Assembly (NCBI GenBank): GCA_023442775.1 | Contig: JAEZXH010000019.1 | Location: 95,488 to 159,487, forward strand | Reading direction: 5' to 3' | Length of the DNA stretch: 64,000 bases | Source of the DNA: Bacillota bacterium | Lineage (GTDB): Bacteria; Bacillota; Clostridia; Tissierellales; Peptoniphilaceae | Shown: piece after piece, positions 23,035 to 30,675 of the stretch | Position numbering within the stretch: the stretch's first letter is position 1 | Layout: each line of letters opens with the position of its first letter | The notes under the pieces: generated by a model | Seen by the model: the letters and a program-made list of their open reading frames with translations, nothing else | Database searches by the model: none | Told to the model about the DNA's origin: nothing | Made by a program: the position numbers and the translations under genes

Positions 23035-23912
23035 TTACACCCCTTTGAAGAGGGCCACCTCTTGTTCCCTCTTCTTGCTGAAGGAGTGACCCTTGGCACC
23101 TCGTCGTGTAGCGGAGTGGAAGGGCATCATGGTGCACCCGCCTCCCGTGGGCCGTCCCTCCTTCCAGCGGATGAGCACCTCGTCCACCGTCGACCCTTCC
23201 TCCGCTTCGAAAAGGATGCGCTCGAGGCCATGCTCGTAGCAGAAGAGGAGCACGTGAGGACATTGACGAAGTACACGAAGTAGGTGCAATGTCCCTGCCA
23301 GGGTGATTCCCCCTTTGTAACTTACGTCATCCCCTGAGAGATAGGGCGGGTCCACGATGTAGAGGGTGTCCTCTCGTGGGGTAATGAGTTCCAGGGCATC
23401 ACACCGCACCCGGGTCACCCCATTAAGATACCCCCCCCGGTGGGAATTGTGGACGTTGGCACGTTGTGGTAGCAGGCCTCTTTTGCATGTCCGTTGTATT
23501 GAAAATTTATCCACCCGCTTACTGTCGGGGCGTGGAGGTGGGTATAGTCTTTGAGGATGGTGGCGATGGTACCCTTCTCCTCTTCGGTGTACCTCGTCTC
23601 CTTCTCCTTGAGGCTCCCGTCGGGTCGGCGCATGGCCTCTTGGAGGGCGTGGCGAAGGGCCTCGTAATCCTCGATATGGTTGAGCCGTTCGGCGTAGTTG
23701 TCGTAGTCGTTCCAGATGACTTCCCGGTCGGGGAACATCTCCTTGAAGAGGTTCGCAAGAAGTCCCGAGCCTCCATAGGCGTCGACGATCCTCGTGACAT
23801 GCGCCGGAAGGCCGTGCTCGGCAAAATAATCATAGAGGCCCCGAAGGGCAAACCGCTTCTGCCCAACAAAGGGCAGGGGGGCTTTCTTTTGAATGTGGCG
23901 ATAGGCTTTCAT
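23035..23912 (-). pseudogene. Dam-like N6-adenine DNA methylase, split by a -1 frameshift at a G8 tract
   Basis: Two overlapping reading frames together encode one D12-class methylase. The N-terminal frame starts MKAYRHIQKKAPLPFVGQKR (ATG 23910-23912, GGAAGGAG) and includes RIVDAYGGSGLLANLF and the NDYDNYAERL segment. The C-terminal frame holds the catalytic DPPY motif (LYIVDPPYLSGDD) and SYKGGITLAGTLHLL. The frames switch at eight G residues (C8 at 23431-23438 as printed). Nine would restore a continuous protein of about 292 residues. Either a sequencing slip, a decayed gene or an ON/OFF slippage tract. Confidence 0.85.
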
Positions 23913-24030
23913 CGTGCTCCTTCCTACGAGAAAAGCACCCGGGGAAGGTGCTTTCGAACAAGAGGGTGACATGGTGGGGAGATTGCTCTTCCCCCCACTT
24001 CTAGCCTATCACGGGTGTAAAAAGAAACAC

Positions 24031-24058
24031 TGCCAACTTTTTGCCAAGTTTGCGCCAA
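24031..24058 (-). promoter_or_regulatory. Second set of phased TTGGCA boxes
   Basis: TGCCAA at 24031 and 24042 and CGCCAA at 24053, spacing 11 and 11 bp. They lie between the peptides of cassette C and the methylase gene and match the boxes at 21678-21714. Confidence 0.6.
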
Positions 24059-24070
24059 ATTGTGAAGGAC

Positions 24071-24208
24071 TTAGCCCCGTGCTTCTTCTTCCTCGAGCTT
24101 CTTCATCAAAGCGATGACTTCACGGGTTTCCTTCCGGTACCCCCACCAAGCCACAAGAACGAGGCCAAACATCACATAAACGCCAACCTGCAACAATTTA
24201 TGAAGCAT
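24071..24208 (-). CDS. Small membrane peptide 2 of cassette C
   Basis: 45 residues (MLHKLLQVGVYVMFGLVLVA...). One hydrophobic helix, residues 5-22, is followed by a charged helix ending KKLEEEEARG. It lies downstream of a GC hairpin and of the 42-residue peptide, in the layout of the other cassettes. Ribosome site weak. Confidence 0.6.
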   Translation of the reverse strand: MLHKLLQVGVYVMFGLVLVAWWGYRKETREVIALMKKLEEEEARG

Positions 24209-24225
24209 TCTTTTTTCGCATATGG

Positions 24226-24265
24226 TAGAATGATCGAGGAGGGGTTATTCCCCCCTCGATTTTCG
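24226..24265. promoter_or_regulatory. GC hairpin and TAGAAT box of cassette C
   Basis: On the plus strand TAGAAT (24226-24231) is followed by ATCGAGGAGGGG-TTATT-CCCCCCTCGATTTT, a strong hairpin that overlaps the stop of the 42-residue gene. The TAGAAT box has no good -35 partner, so antisense promoter activity is uncertain. The pattern ATGGTAGAAT is repeated in cassette D. Confidence 0.5.
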
Positions 24266-24373
24266 CAGTTCTCGCTTTAGCTTTAACTTTTGGAGTCTTC
24301 TCAGTTCCTTGGCGTCCTTGTAATCTAGCCAAGTCACAACGAGAGCCGCTAAAGCGATGACTGTTGTACCCAT
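24245..24373 (-). CDS. Small membrane peptide 1 of cassette C
   Basis: 42 residues (MGTTVIALAALVVTWLDYKD...). A short N-terminal membrane helix (residues 3-15) is followed by a long basic helix (LRRLQKLKLKRELRKSRGE). Good AAAGGAGGAAC ribosome site. Likely membrane-anchored; function unknown. Confidence 0.68.
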   Translation of the reverse strand: MGTTVIALAALVVTWLDYKDAKELRRLQKLKLKRELRKSRGE

Positions 24374-24403
24374 ATGCGTTCCTCCTTTCTTTAAGATGGT
24401 TTT

Positions 24404-24432
24404 ATTTTATCATCAAAACCGTGTTTCGCCAA
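24404..24432 (-). promoter_or_regulatory. Promoter of cassette C
   Basis: TTGGCG (24427-24432), 17 bp, TAAAAT (24404-24409) leftward, with AAAACC...GGTTTT inverted repeat spanning the -35 region. Confidence 0.75.
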
Positions 24433-24445
24433 GGTTTTGTGTGAA

Positions 24446-24476
24446 AAATCCTCTTGGGAAGGGAGGATTTTTTTTA
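24446..24476. terminator. Bidirectional terminator downstream of the sigma-like regulator
   Basis: AATCCTC-TTGGGAAGG-GAGGATTTTTTTT has T-tracts on both strands and overlaps the stop codon of the gene at 24474. Confidence 0.85.
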
Positions 24477-24851
24477 TTCCTCCTCCCCGTAAAAGAGGGT
24501 GCAAAGGGTGGTGAGGACTTGATTGCGCAGGCGATAGATGGTCCGCTCACTCATGCCGAGCTCCCTCTCCAACTTCCACATGGGGAGACGGCGCGGGACA
24601 AAATAATAGGTCTTCAAGAAGTGGATATCCTCCTCCCGTAAGTAGCTGAGGGCCTCCTCCACCGCTTGGACCTCCCGGGTTGCCCTCTCGTGGCGTCGAA
24701 TGAGATCGCCCAAGGCGCGGGCCTCCTCGGGGCTTGGAGGGTGGTGCATGGACTCACGGAGCATGAGAATTTCCCGGCGAAGGTTCTCGATGCTCTTTTT
24801 TTGTCGTAGGTAGCGTTTGAGCTTGGTTTCCGTCTCCTTCTTCGGTTCCAT
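24474..24851 (-). CDS. Sigma-like/ArpU-type phage transcriptional regulator
   Basis: Predicted 125 residues from MEPKKETETKLKRYLRQ (GGAGGACGGG upstream). An N-terminal coiled-coil region is followed by a C-terminal helix-turn-helix RLPMWKLERELGMSERTIYRLRNQVLTTL that resembles sigma region 4 and ArpU/RinA-type late regulators. Such proteins usually close the early operon and switch on the late genes, which fits its place. It is a plausible partner for the phased TTGGCA boxes, but that link is inference. Confidence 0.75.
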   Translation of the reverse strand: MEPKKETETKLKRYLRQKKSIENLRREILMLRESMHHPPSPEEARALGDLIRRHERATREVQAVEEALSYLREEDIHFLKTYYFVPRRLPMWKLERELGMSERTIYRLRNQVLTTLCTLFYGEEE

Positions 24852-25146
24852 CCCGTCCTCCTTCCACATAGACCGCCATGGTGAGGGCATGGACGCCCAA
24901 TTCCGTCAACGCGCTCGCCAGCTCGTCAAGGCTCTCCCCATCACCCGGGTGCATCTCTAGGGAGAGGGCCGCCCGCTTGATGGCGTGAAGCCCGGCACTG
25001 AGGCGCGCCACCCCGTGGTGCAGCCCCTCCTTTCGAAGACCTCGGCGAAGGCCCACATCAGGGGCCCCTACGTCGTCCATGAGGTGAGACAGTGCCGTCC
25101 ACACCCGGGCCTCTTCTTTCACCCGGGAGGCGATACTCTCCCCCAC
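24754..25146 (-). CDS. Hypothetical early phage protein
   Basis: Predicted 130 residues from GTG 25144-25146, 8 nt after the ssb stop. Residues 1-95 look like a helical domain (ALSHLMDDVGAPDVGL, HHGVARLSAGLHAIKRAALS). The last 30 residues overlap the start of the regulator gene by 98 nt and are Pro/Thr/Glu-rich. I recognise no family; the overlap lowers confidence. Confidence 0.5.
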   Translation of the reverse strand: MGESIASRVKEEARVWTALSHLMDDVGAPDVGLRRGLRKEGLHHGVARLSAGLHAIKRAALSLEMHPGDGESLDELASALTELGVHALTMAVYVEGGRDGTEEGDGNQAQTLPTTKKEHREPSPGNSHAP

Positions 25147-25153
25147 CGCGGGC

Positions 25154-25573
25154 TCACATGAAGGGAATCTCATCGTGATCCACGGGGTAGAAGGGCTCGT
25201 CCCGGCGTGCGGCGGTGGCGATGGGTGCGGCGCTCTCCCGGCTCTTCGGCAAGAAGTGGAGCCGCTCCACGGTGACGTCGGTGGTGAAGACCCGCTGGCC
25301 GTCCCGCTCATAGTTGCCCGTGGTGATGCGCCCTTCAAGGAGGATGGCGTCCCCCTTCTTGAAAGACCGTTCCACGAGCTCGGCGGTCTTATCCCAGGCG
25401 ACGCAGGAGATAAAGTCCGCGGTGGGTTGGCCGTTGGCTTGGGCCTGTTTTCTCTTCTCCACGCTCATGCGCCGATTGACGGCGACGACGAAGCGCGCCC
25501 AGGCCATTCCCCCTTGGGTGGTGCGGACCTCCGGATCCTTGGTGATGTGTCCTAAAAGCGAAACGTGATTCAT
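25154..25573 (-). CDS. ssb: Single-stranded DNA-binding protein
   Basis: Predicted 139 residues. OB-fold features are clear: MNHVSLLGHITKDPEVR, MAWARFVVAVNRRM, FISCVAWDKTAELVERSFKKGDAILLEGRI and GNYERDGQRVFTTDVTVE. The acidic tail DHDEIPFM matches the C-terminal tip that contacts partner proteins (canonical DDDIPF). Phage-borne SSB protects single strands during replication and annealing and sits with ERF and RusA genes here. Confidence 0.95.
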   Translation of the reverse strand: MNHVSLLGHITKDPEVRTTQGGMAWARFVVAVNRRMSVEKRKQAQANGQPTADFISCVAWDKTAELVERSFKKGDAILLEGRITTGNYERDGQRVFTTDVTVERLHFLPKSRESAAPIATAARRDEPFYPVDHDEIPFM

Positions 25574-25600
25574 AGTCTCCTCCTATTCCTGTTTTCCTTA

Positions 25601-25894
25601 TCAGGGCAATAACTTCAGCACAGGTGCAAGCATAGATTTTGTAATTCCATTCTCGATGAGCAATCGCAATGCCTGCATCTGCTCCCAATCAAACTCTTCT
25701 TTCGCATAGATGCTCACATCAAGCCCCTTTTCCAGCCCACACAGAATCTGCTCCATCTGTCTACAATCAAACTCAGGCTTGGCATAGACATTCACATCAA
25801 ACCCCTCCATAAGCCCCCATCGGATTTCGTCCAACTGCAGTCCATTAAACACGCCCATATCTTCGTACTTCTTCATTTCAGCTTGAATATTCAT
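25601..25894 (-). CDS. Repeat protein of unknown function (YAK-x-FD-x-x-QM repeats)
   Basis: Predicted 97 residues with two to three copies of a roughly 35-residue repeat: QLDEIRWGLMEGFDVNVYAK, PEFDCRQMEQILCGLEKGLD, EEFDWEQMQALRLLIENGI. Such repeats are common in Firmicute proteins of unknown role and are probably helical. The gene is visibly AT-richer than its neighbours, suggesting late acquisition. Confidence 0.75.
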   Translation of the reverse strand: MNIQAEMKKYEDMGVFNGLQLDEIRWGLMEGFDVNVYAKPEFDCRQMEQILCGLEKGLDVSIYAKEEFDWEQMQALRLLIENGITKSMLAPVLKLLP

Positions 25895-25906
25895 ATTCTC
25901 CTCCAG

Positions 25907-26656
25907 TCAGTGAATGGACTCCAAGAAGGCGCGCCCCTCTTCGGGGATGTACTCCGCCCACTTGGTCTTGATGGTGTCAATCTGTTGTGCCTCAAGGATT
26001 TCCTTGAGAACCTTCGGTGAGTGGTGAAACTTCGCCGAGGCCTTGTTGAGGGTGAGAAGGTCTTTCACCCGCTCCTTCTCCTGGTGCTCCTCCTCCTTTG
26101 CCCTTTGAATCTCCTCCACGTCCACGAAGCAGGCCCCGCCGACGCGCTTGTAGAAGAGGCCCCGGCTTGTGACGAAGTCGGACAATGTCCGGTAATACAT
26201 CCCGAGATGGGTGCAGGCTTCCATGATCCGCATGATACTCGGCCGAAGCCGGTCCAGCTCCCGGAGGGAGACAAACTGGGAGAGGGACTCCTTCTGGTAG
26301 CGGGTCTCGTCGTCGAAGGCCCTGGTGTGGATGAAGCCGAGGCGCAACCCTTCGGCAAGGTCCTCCTGCGTCAAGTGAAACCACCGTATCGCCTCTTTCT
26401 CGGTGACCCACGCAGGGTTTGCCTTCTTCGGCCGGCCCCGCTTTTTCTTGGGCTTTACCTCGTCGGCGAGGTGGGCCTTCCCCGTCGCCGGGTGGTCCAG
26501 GTCAATCTCGTAGAGGCTCCCGTCTTTTCGCAGGTACACCTGTTTCGGGCCATCCCGTCCCCACCGGAAGGACCGAAAACAGTCCATGCAAAACCATTCC
26601 CCGAAGTTCACGTCATTGAGTCTTCCCCCGCATACGGGGCACTTTTCTTGGTCCAT
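25907..26656 (-). CDS. Hypothetical zinc-ribbon/DNA-binding phage protein
   Basis: Predicted 249 residues (MDQEKCPVCGGRLNDVNFGE). Two Cys pairs (CPVC and CMDC) form a likely zinc ribbon at residues 6-33. A basic AT-hook-like PKKKRGRPKKANP follows near residue 70. The rest is helical with several HTH-like stretches (LTQEDLAEGLRLGFIHTRAF). Ribosome site AGGAGGC. It may bind DNA in the replication region. Confidence 0.7.
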   Translation of the reverse strand: MDQEKCPVCGGRLNDVNFGEWFCMDCFRSFRWGRDGPKQVYLRKDGSLYEIDLDHPATGKAHLADEVKPKKKRGRPKKANPAWVTEKEAIRWFHLTQEDLAEGLRLGFIHTRAFDDETRYQKESLSQFVSLRELDRLRPSIMRIMEACTHLGMYYRTLSDFVTSRGLFYKRVGGACFVDVEEIQRAKEEEHQEKERVKDLLTLNKASAKFHHSPKVLKEILEAQQIDTIKTKWAEYIPEEGRAFLESIH

Positions 26657-26664
26657 CCTGCCTC

Positions 26665-27105
26665 CTACTCCCCCACAAACTTCCGGAAGAGGTCGCGGAT
26701 TTTCTTCACGAAGAAGCCCTCGGGCTCCTTGAAGGGATAGAGTCCCACCTCCACCCGGGGGGCCTCCTTGTCCACGAAAAAGGCGTGGGAGATGTCCCCG
26801 ATTTGCTTCCACCCGTCGTTTTCCAAGACCCCGGCGGCGACGAGGCCGTCGAGGATGAACTTCACTGCGCTCGCCGTGTTGTCCGGGTCCTTGCGCATGT
26901 TCTTGCAAAACCACCGGCAGTGGACGCCGACCTTTTTCTTCACCGGGCCCACCCCTTGGAGAAGGGCCGCCCGCTTCACCTCTTCCGTCGCCCGTTTTTT
27001 GAGGGTCGCCCCGGCATAGGGGCTGAGGCGGTTCTTGTTGATGAGTTCGTTCATCGCCGGAAGCTCCCCGTCGAGGATCACAACCCGCACGTCTCTTTCG
27101 TCCAT
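26665..27105 (-). CDS. RusA-like Holliday junction resolvase
   Basis: Predicted 146 residues. The RusA signature is present: the conserved acidic stretch RKDPDNTASAVKFILDGLVAAGVLENDGWKQI contains the DPDN and ENDGW metal-site motifs. N-terminal basic residues fit DNA binding. RusA-family enzymes cut four-way junctions in recombination and debranching before packaging. Confidence 0.9.
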   Translation of the reverse strand: MDERDVRVVILDGELPAMNELINKNRLSPYAGATLKKRATEEVKRAALLQGVGPVKKKVGVHCRWFCKNMRKDPDNTASAVKFILDGLVAAGVLENDGWKQIGDISHAFFVDKEAPRVEVGLYPFKEPEGFFVKKIRDLFRKFVGE

Positions 27106-27605
27106 TCTCCCACCTTTCTCGGAATTCCAAGGCCTTCTGCCTCTTGAAGTACCACGTCAAGGAGCCTGGTCATCGCCTCTTTGTCGAACTGGCTGACCCC
27201 GGGATAGCACCGGCAAAGCACCATGTCCCCCTCCTCGTGGAGGATGCGCATCATGCGGTAGTCCGCCAAGTGCGCCGCAAAGACGTCGAGGGCCCGACGG
27301 GACACCGCCACGTCGTCGTATTCCGCCCCCGCCTTCTCCAAGGCCCAGTGGTAGAGAGCCACCCGCCCCTGTTCCGTGGGAACGCCGTGAAGGAGCTTGT
27401 CCATCTCGTGAAGCGTCGCCCAGAGGAGGGCGTTTTGCTTGAGGCTCTTCGCCTGTTTTCGAGGCTTTAACCGCACGTCCACCCAGTCCCCTTCCGAGAG
27501 GCCAAGGACCTCCCTGCCGTCGAGAAGAGGGCTCACATCGAGCGAGAGGCGCACCCAGCCGTCCCCAGAGTCGGCGACGGGCCCCACCTTCGCCGCGAGT
27601 TTCAC
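27078..27605 (-). CDS. NinB/putative nuclease-type recombination protein
   Basis: Predicted 175 residues from a GTG that overlaps the stop of the helicase loader gene (GTGA). After a basic PRKQAKSLKQNALLWATLHEMDKLL segment comes a helical domain and MRILHEEGDMVLCRCYPG. The K-x-x-QN-x-LLWA pattern resembles NinB/Orf-like recombination mediators, and a related Firmicute family is annotated as putative HNH nuclease. I cannot decide between them. Confidence 0.55.
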   Translation of the reverse strand: MKLAAKVGPVADSGDGWVRLSLDVSPLLDGREVLGLSEGDWVDVRLKPRKQAKSLKQNALLWATLHEMDKLLHGVPTEQGRVALYHWALEKAGAEYDDVAVSRRALDVFAAHLADYRMMRILHEEGDMVLCRCYPGVSQFDKEAMTRLLDVVLQEAEGLGIPRKVGEWTKETCGL

Positions 27606-28411
27606 GCCTCCTCCAGAAGGCCCCGGATAAAGGCCCGTTTTCGCTCCGACTCCGCAATCCGCCGCGGCGGTCCCTCGATGGGCACCGGCGTACACATCTC
27701 GGCGATGCGGTCGTAGGTCCGGGGGACGCCCCCATAGGTCAAGTGCTCCCGCAACTCATTCGCCGAGAGGTTCGTGGTGATGATCATCGGCGCCTTTTGC
27801 CGGTACCGGTAGTCAATGACCTCGTAGAGTTGGCTCATGGTGTAGTTGCCCCCGTGTTCCGCCCCTAAATCGTCGAGGATGAGAAGGGACGCGGACTTGA
27901 GCTGGTTGAAGAACCGGGTCGCGTCCTCCCAGTGGCCAAACTCGGAGAAGCCCTTCATCGTCCGGAGAAGAGAATTGCTCGAGATGGCCACCACGGAGAT
28001 CCCCTTGTCCAAGAGGGCGTTGCCAATGCAAAAGCTGATATGGCTCTTCCCCACTCCCGGGGCCCCGTAGAAGATGAGCCCCGCATTCTCTCGCTTCACC
28101 TCTTCCCACCGCGCCACGTAACGACGGGCGAGGCGTAGGACGTTGTCGTTCTCCGGGGTCCTCGTCGTGTTCTCGAAGGTGCAATGGCGAAAATGGGCGT
28201 CCATGAGGCTTGCGTCTCGGAGACGGCGCATCCGGTCCCGCTCCTCCTTGGCCCGGTCCTGTTCTTTGAGCCGTTCCAGTTCCTTCGCCCGTTCGGGACT
28301 CATCCCGGGAATCTTGAAGACCGTCCCCATGAACTCGAAGACGTGGAGAGTGCTCCCGTCCTCTTGGGGGATTTTCTCGTAGACCGGCCCCGTCTCAGTG
28401 CGCGGAATCAT
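27602..28411 (-). CDS. DnaC-like replicative helicase loader
   Basis: Predicted 269 residues. AAA+ motifs: Walker A IFYGAPGVGKSHISF, Walker B SLLILDDLGAEHG, sensor 1 PMIITTNLSANEL, and an arginine finger region VPRTYDRIAEM. The N-terminus is a charged helix. It loads the host DnaB-type helicase at the phage origin together with the replisome organizer just upstream. Confidence 0.93.
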   Translation of the reverse strand: MIPRTETGPVYEKIPQEDGSTLHVFEFMGTVFKIPGMSPERAKELERLKEQDRAKEERDRMRRLRDASLMDAHFRHCTFENTTRTPENDNVLRLARRYVARWEEVKRENAGLIFYGAPGVGKSHISFCIGNALLDKGISVVAISSNSLLRTMKGFSEFGHWEDATRFFNQLKSASLLILDDLGAEHGGNYTMSQLYEVIDYRYRQKAPMIITTNLSANELREHLTYGGVPRTYDRIAEMCTPVPIEGPPRRIAESERKRAFIRGLLEEA

Positions 28412-29327
28412 GGCTCACCTCCTCGAAGATGTTCCACTTGTCGTGCTCCTGGTAGAGAGCCTCGTATTCCGGCAAGACCTTTGTCGCGGGCTTCTCCTTC
28501 TCCCAGGGCGGACCGTCGCTTCTGAGGCCATAGAAGGTCTGCCAACACCGCTCCACCGACTGGTTCACAATGGCCACCCAATCCCCCGGAGGCCCCAGTT
28601 CTTGGAGCTTTGAAAGCCCCAGTTGGGCCGCCCGTTCCGTGAGGGGCTTCTTGATCTTCTCCCGCATCTCCATGAAGTCCATAAAGGCCCGGCGAAGCTC
28701 CTCGTTCTCCCCGGCAAATTCCAGATAGACATCCCGGGCGGTCTTCGGTTTTGGTTTCGGTCCCTTTTTCTCCGAGACACTCTCTTTGGTGCGCGCCGAC
28801 GACTCCGCCCCCTTCGAGGGGGGTAGGGGGGTGTTCTCTTTACTCTTCTCTCTAGACTCTTTACTCTTTACTCTATACTCTTTTATACTGTGACATTTCT
28901 GTGACTCGTTTGTGACATTGTCACAGTTTTCCTCAGTTTTCCCGGCCTCCTCCGAAGGCTGAACCCGTTGCAACTTCTTAATTTGACGGGATTTTCGTTG
29001 CCTTCTTGCCGCATCCGTTTCTGCTCCGGTTAGTTCGTGAAATTGAAGCAAAACGCAATTGGAATAGAGTCCCATCGCGCTCAAAACGTCGAGAAGTTGC
29101 GACAGAATGGTTTTCTTTTCGCCCGTAACGATGGCCAATTCGTCGACAAAAGTTCCCAGTTCGTTGTAATAGGAAAGGTCTCCGTCATACTCAAGAGAGA
29201 GTAAAAGAAGCTTCTGGTATGCGATAACCAACTTTGCCCCATTCCTTTGCGCGAGTAGTCTTTGAATCTCTGGCATGGTGAAAAAGTCTTGGGTGATCTT
29301 TAACCAGTGATATCTCTTGTCACTCAT
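28395..29327 (-). CDS. Phage replisome organizer / replication initiator
   Basis: Predicted 310 residues. Residues 1-115 form the replisome-organizer N-terminal domain (RYHWLKITQDFFTMPEIQRL, LLLSLEYDGDLSYY). A Lys/Ser/Glu-rich linker (residues 130-195) is encoded by the AT-rich repeats that look like the origin. The C-terminal helical domain ends before SHDSAH. It should bind the origin and recruit the loader. Overlaps the downstream gene by 17 nt. Confidence 0.88.
   Translation of the reverse strand: MSDKRYHWLKITQDFFTMPEIQRLLAQRNGAKLVIAYQKLLLLSLEYDGDLSYYNELGTFVDELAIVTGEKKTILSQLLDVLSAMGLYSNCVLLQFHELTGAETDAARRQRKSRQIKKLQRVQPSEEAGKTEENCDNVTNESQKCHSIKEYRVKSKESREKSKENTPLPPSKGAESSARTKESVSEKKGPKPKPKTARDVYLEFAGENEELRRAFMDFMEMREKIKKPLTERAAQLGLSKLQELGPPGDWVAIVNQSVERCWQTFYGLRSDGPPWEKEKPATKVLPEYEALYQEHDKWNIFEEVSHDSAH
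28845..28925. other. Candidate phage replication origin inside the initiator gene
   Basis: TGTGAC occurs at 28889, 28900 and 28911 (11-bp steps) and in inverse orientation at 28920-28925. Next to them are short tandem repeats of the type ACTCTTT/ACTCTAT (28845-28885), which are AT-rich. Origins within initiator genes are common in phages. Confidence 0.65.
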
Positions 29328-29643
29328 CCTCGTCCTCCTTATCCATTGCCAACTCTGGAAGTTGAACCAATTTTCCCGACACCAACAGCCCTCTTGCCGA
29401 GAGATAATCCAAGAGACGCTTTAGCGTTCTCTGTTGAATTCCAGAACAGATAGAAAGTTCCCTCTCGAAATCCCCGTACTTTTCTACGACCCGAAGATCC
29501 CCGTCATACTCCAAGCTAAAAACAAGAAGTTGAAGATAAGCCGCAAACATGGAGTTCCCATTCTTTTGGGCGCGCATGGCACGAATCTCGGGGCTCGTGA
29601 GAAAATCCATCCCAATCTTTAACCAGCGATAAGTCGTATCCAT
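29320..29643 (-). CDS. Replisome-organizer N-terminal domain paralogue
   Basis: Predicted 107 residues that match only the N-terminal domain of the next gene (YRWLKIGMDFLTSPEIRAM, LVFSLEYDGDLRVVEKY). It overlaps that gene by 8 nt. A tandem duplication; the short copy may modulate origin binding. Confidence 0.82.
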   Translation of the reverse strand: MDTTYRWLKIGMDFLTSPEIRAMRAQKNGNSMFAAYLQLLVFSLEYDGDLRVVEKYGDFERELSICSGIQQRTLKRLLDYLSARGLLVSGKLVQLPELAMDKEDEDE

Positions 29644-29644
29644 C

Positions 29645-30196
29645 CTACACCCCCTTCATCTCGTGAAGTAAGATCTTCACCTCGTCAATGGCCAAGTCCT
29701 TCGCCTGGTGCTTCCCGAAGAGATTGCGCATCCTAGCCTTCACCGCATCGGGAGAAATCCCCTTCTCCTTCGTCACCCGGGCAAGCTCTAGGAGAAGCTC
29801 CGTCACGTTCTCCGAGCCCTCGTCCGCATCCTTCTCCCCGGAGAGGGCCAAGAGCCCCGCCAAGGCGTATTTGCGGGCGTAACTCGATGCGCTTCCCGTC
29901 ACTTGGGACACGTCCATCCCCTTCTTCTCCTCCGCTTCTCGGGCGTAGGCCGTCGCCTCAATCGCCGGCCCCTCCCCCGAGAGAAGAGACGCCCGCGCCA
30001 TGACATAGAACCTCTCCCCCTTCTGGACCAACTCGTCGGAGAGCAGAAGCGCCGCCCCCATCTCGTTGGCCAAGGGACGCGCCACTTCTAAAATCCCCTC
30101 CGCCGTGCGGTACTGGTACTTCCCGAAGCTGTTGTACGCGTTCTTCGGTGCCTTTACCTTCTCTTGGAGAACTTTCAACACATCAAGGCCCTTCAT
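29645..30196 (-). CDS. ERF-family single-strand annealing protein
   Basis: Predicted 183 residues. ERF features: an N-terminal YNSFGKYQYRTAEGILEVA, then VTGSASSYARKYALAGLLAL, the highly conserved S-x-x-SYAxKYAL motif of the family. ERF proteins anneal single strands in phage recombination. Translationally coupled with the Gp157-like gene (4-nt overlap). Confidence 0.93.
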   Translation of the reverse strand: MKGLDVLKVLQEKVKAPKNAYNSFGKYQYRTAEGILEVARPLANEMGAALLLSDELVQKGERFYVMARASLLSGEGPAIEATAYAREAEEKKGMDVSQVTGSASSYARKYALAGLLALSGEKDADEGSENVTELLLELARVTKEKGISPDAVKARMRNLFGKHQAKDLAIDEVKILLHEMKGV

Positions 30197-30675
30197 CGGA
30201 TCACCAAACTTTCTTTCCCAGGCACCAACGTCGCCACATCCTCGGAGACCTCGCCCCGGCGGATGGCCTCCGCAAGTTCGCGCTTCTTCACCTTCACATC
30301 CACCGCCAGAAACTCTTCCGGCACCGCCTCCGTCCGATAGACCACCACCTTCTCCCGCCCAGGACGGCGAGAAAAGGAGAAGAGCGTCGTCCGTACCTTA
30401 TCCCGGCCCATCTCTCGGAGACAATCCGTCGTATAGAGGCGAAGAGACGCCGCTTGCGCCTTCACCGCCCGGGCCCGCTCCTCGAGCCGCGCCGCCTCTT
30501 CCCGGAGGGCCTTCTCCTCGAGTTCCATGCCCCGCAAGGCCTTCCCGATGCCCTCCATCTTTTCCTCCAGCGTCCCCTCAAAGTTGCGAAGAACCGTCTT
30601 GTACTCCTCAGGGCTTACTTGCCCCTCCAAGGCCTCAATCTGGGAGAGAATCCCCGGCAGTTCATACAGCTTCAT
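30193..30675 (-). CDS. Gp157-like phage protein
   Basis: Predicted 160 residues from MKLYELPGILSQIEAL. The coiled-coil middle with LEERARAVKAQAASLRLYTTDC and the following KVRTTLFSFSRRPG segment match siphovirus Gp157 proteins, which accompany ERF genes. Their exact role is unclear. Confidence 0.82.
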   Translation of the reverse strand: MKLYELPGILSQIEALEGQVSPEEYKTVLRNFEGTLEEKMEGIGKALRGMELEEKALREEAARLEERARAVKAQAASLRLYTTDCLREMGRDKVRTTLFSFSRRPGREKVVVYRTEAVPEEFLAVDVKVKKRELAEAIRRGEVSEDVATLVPGKESLVIR

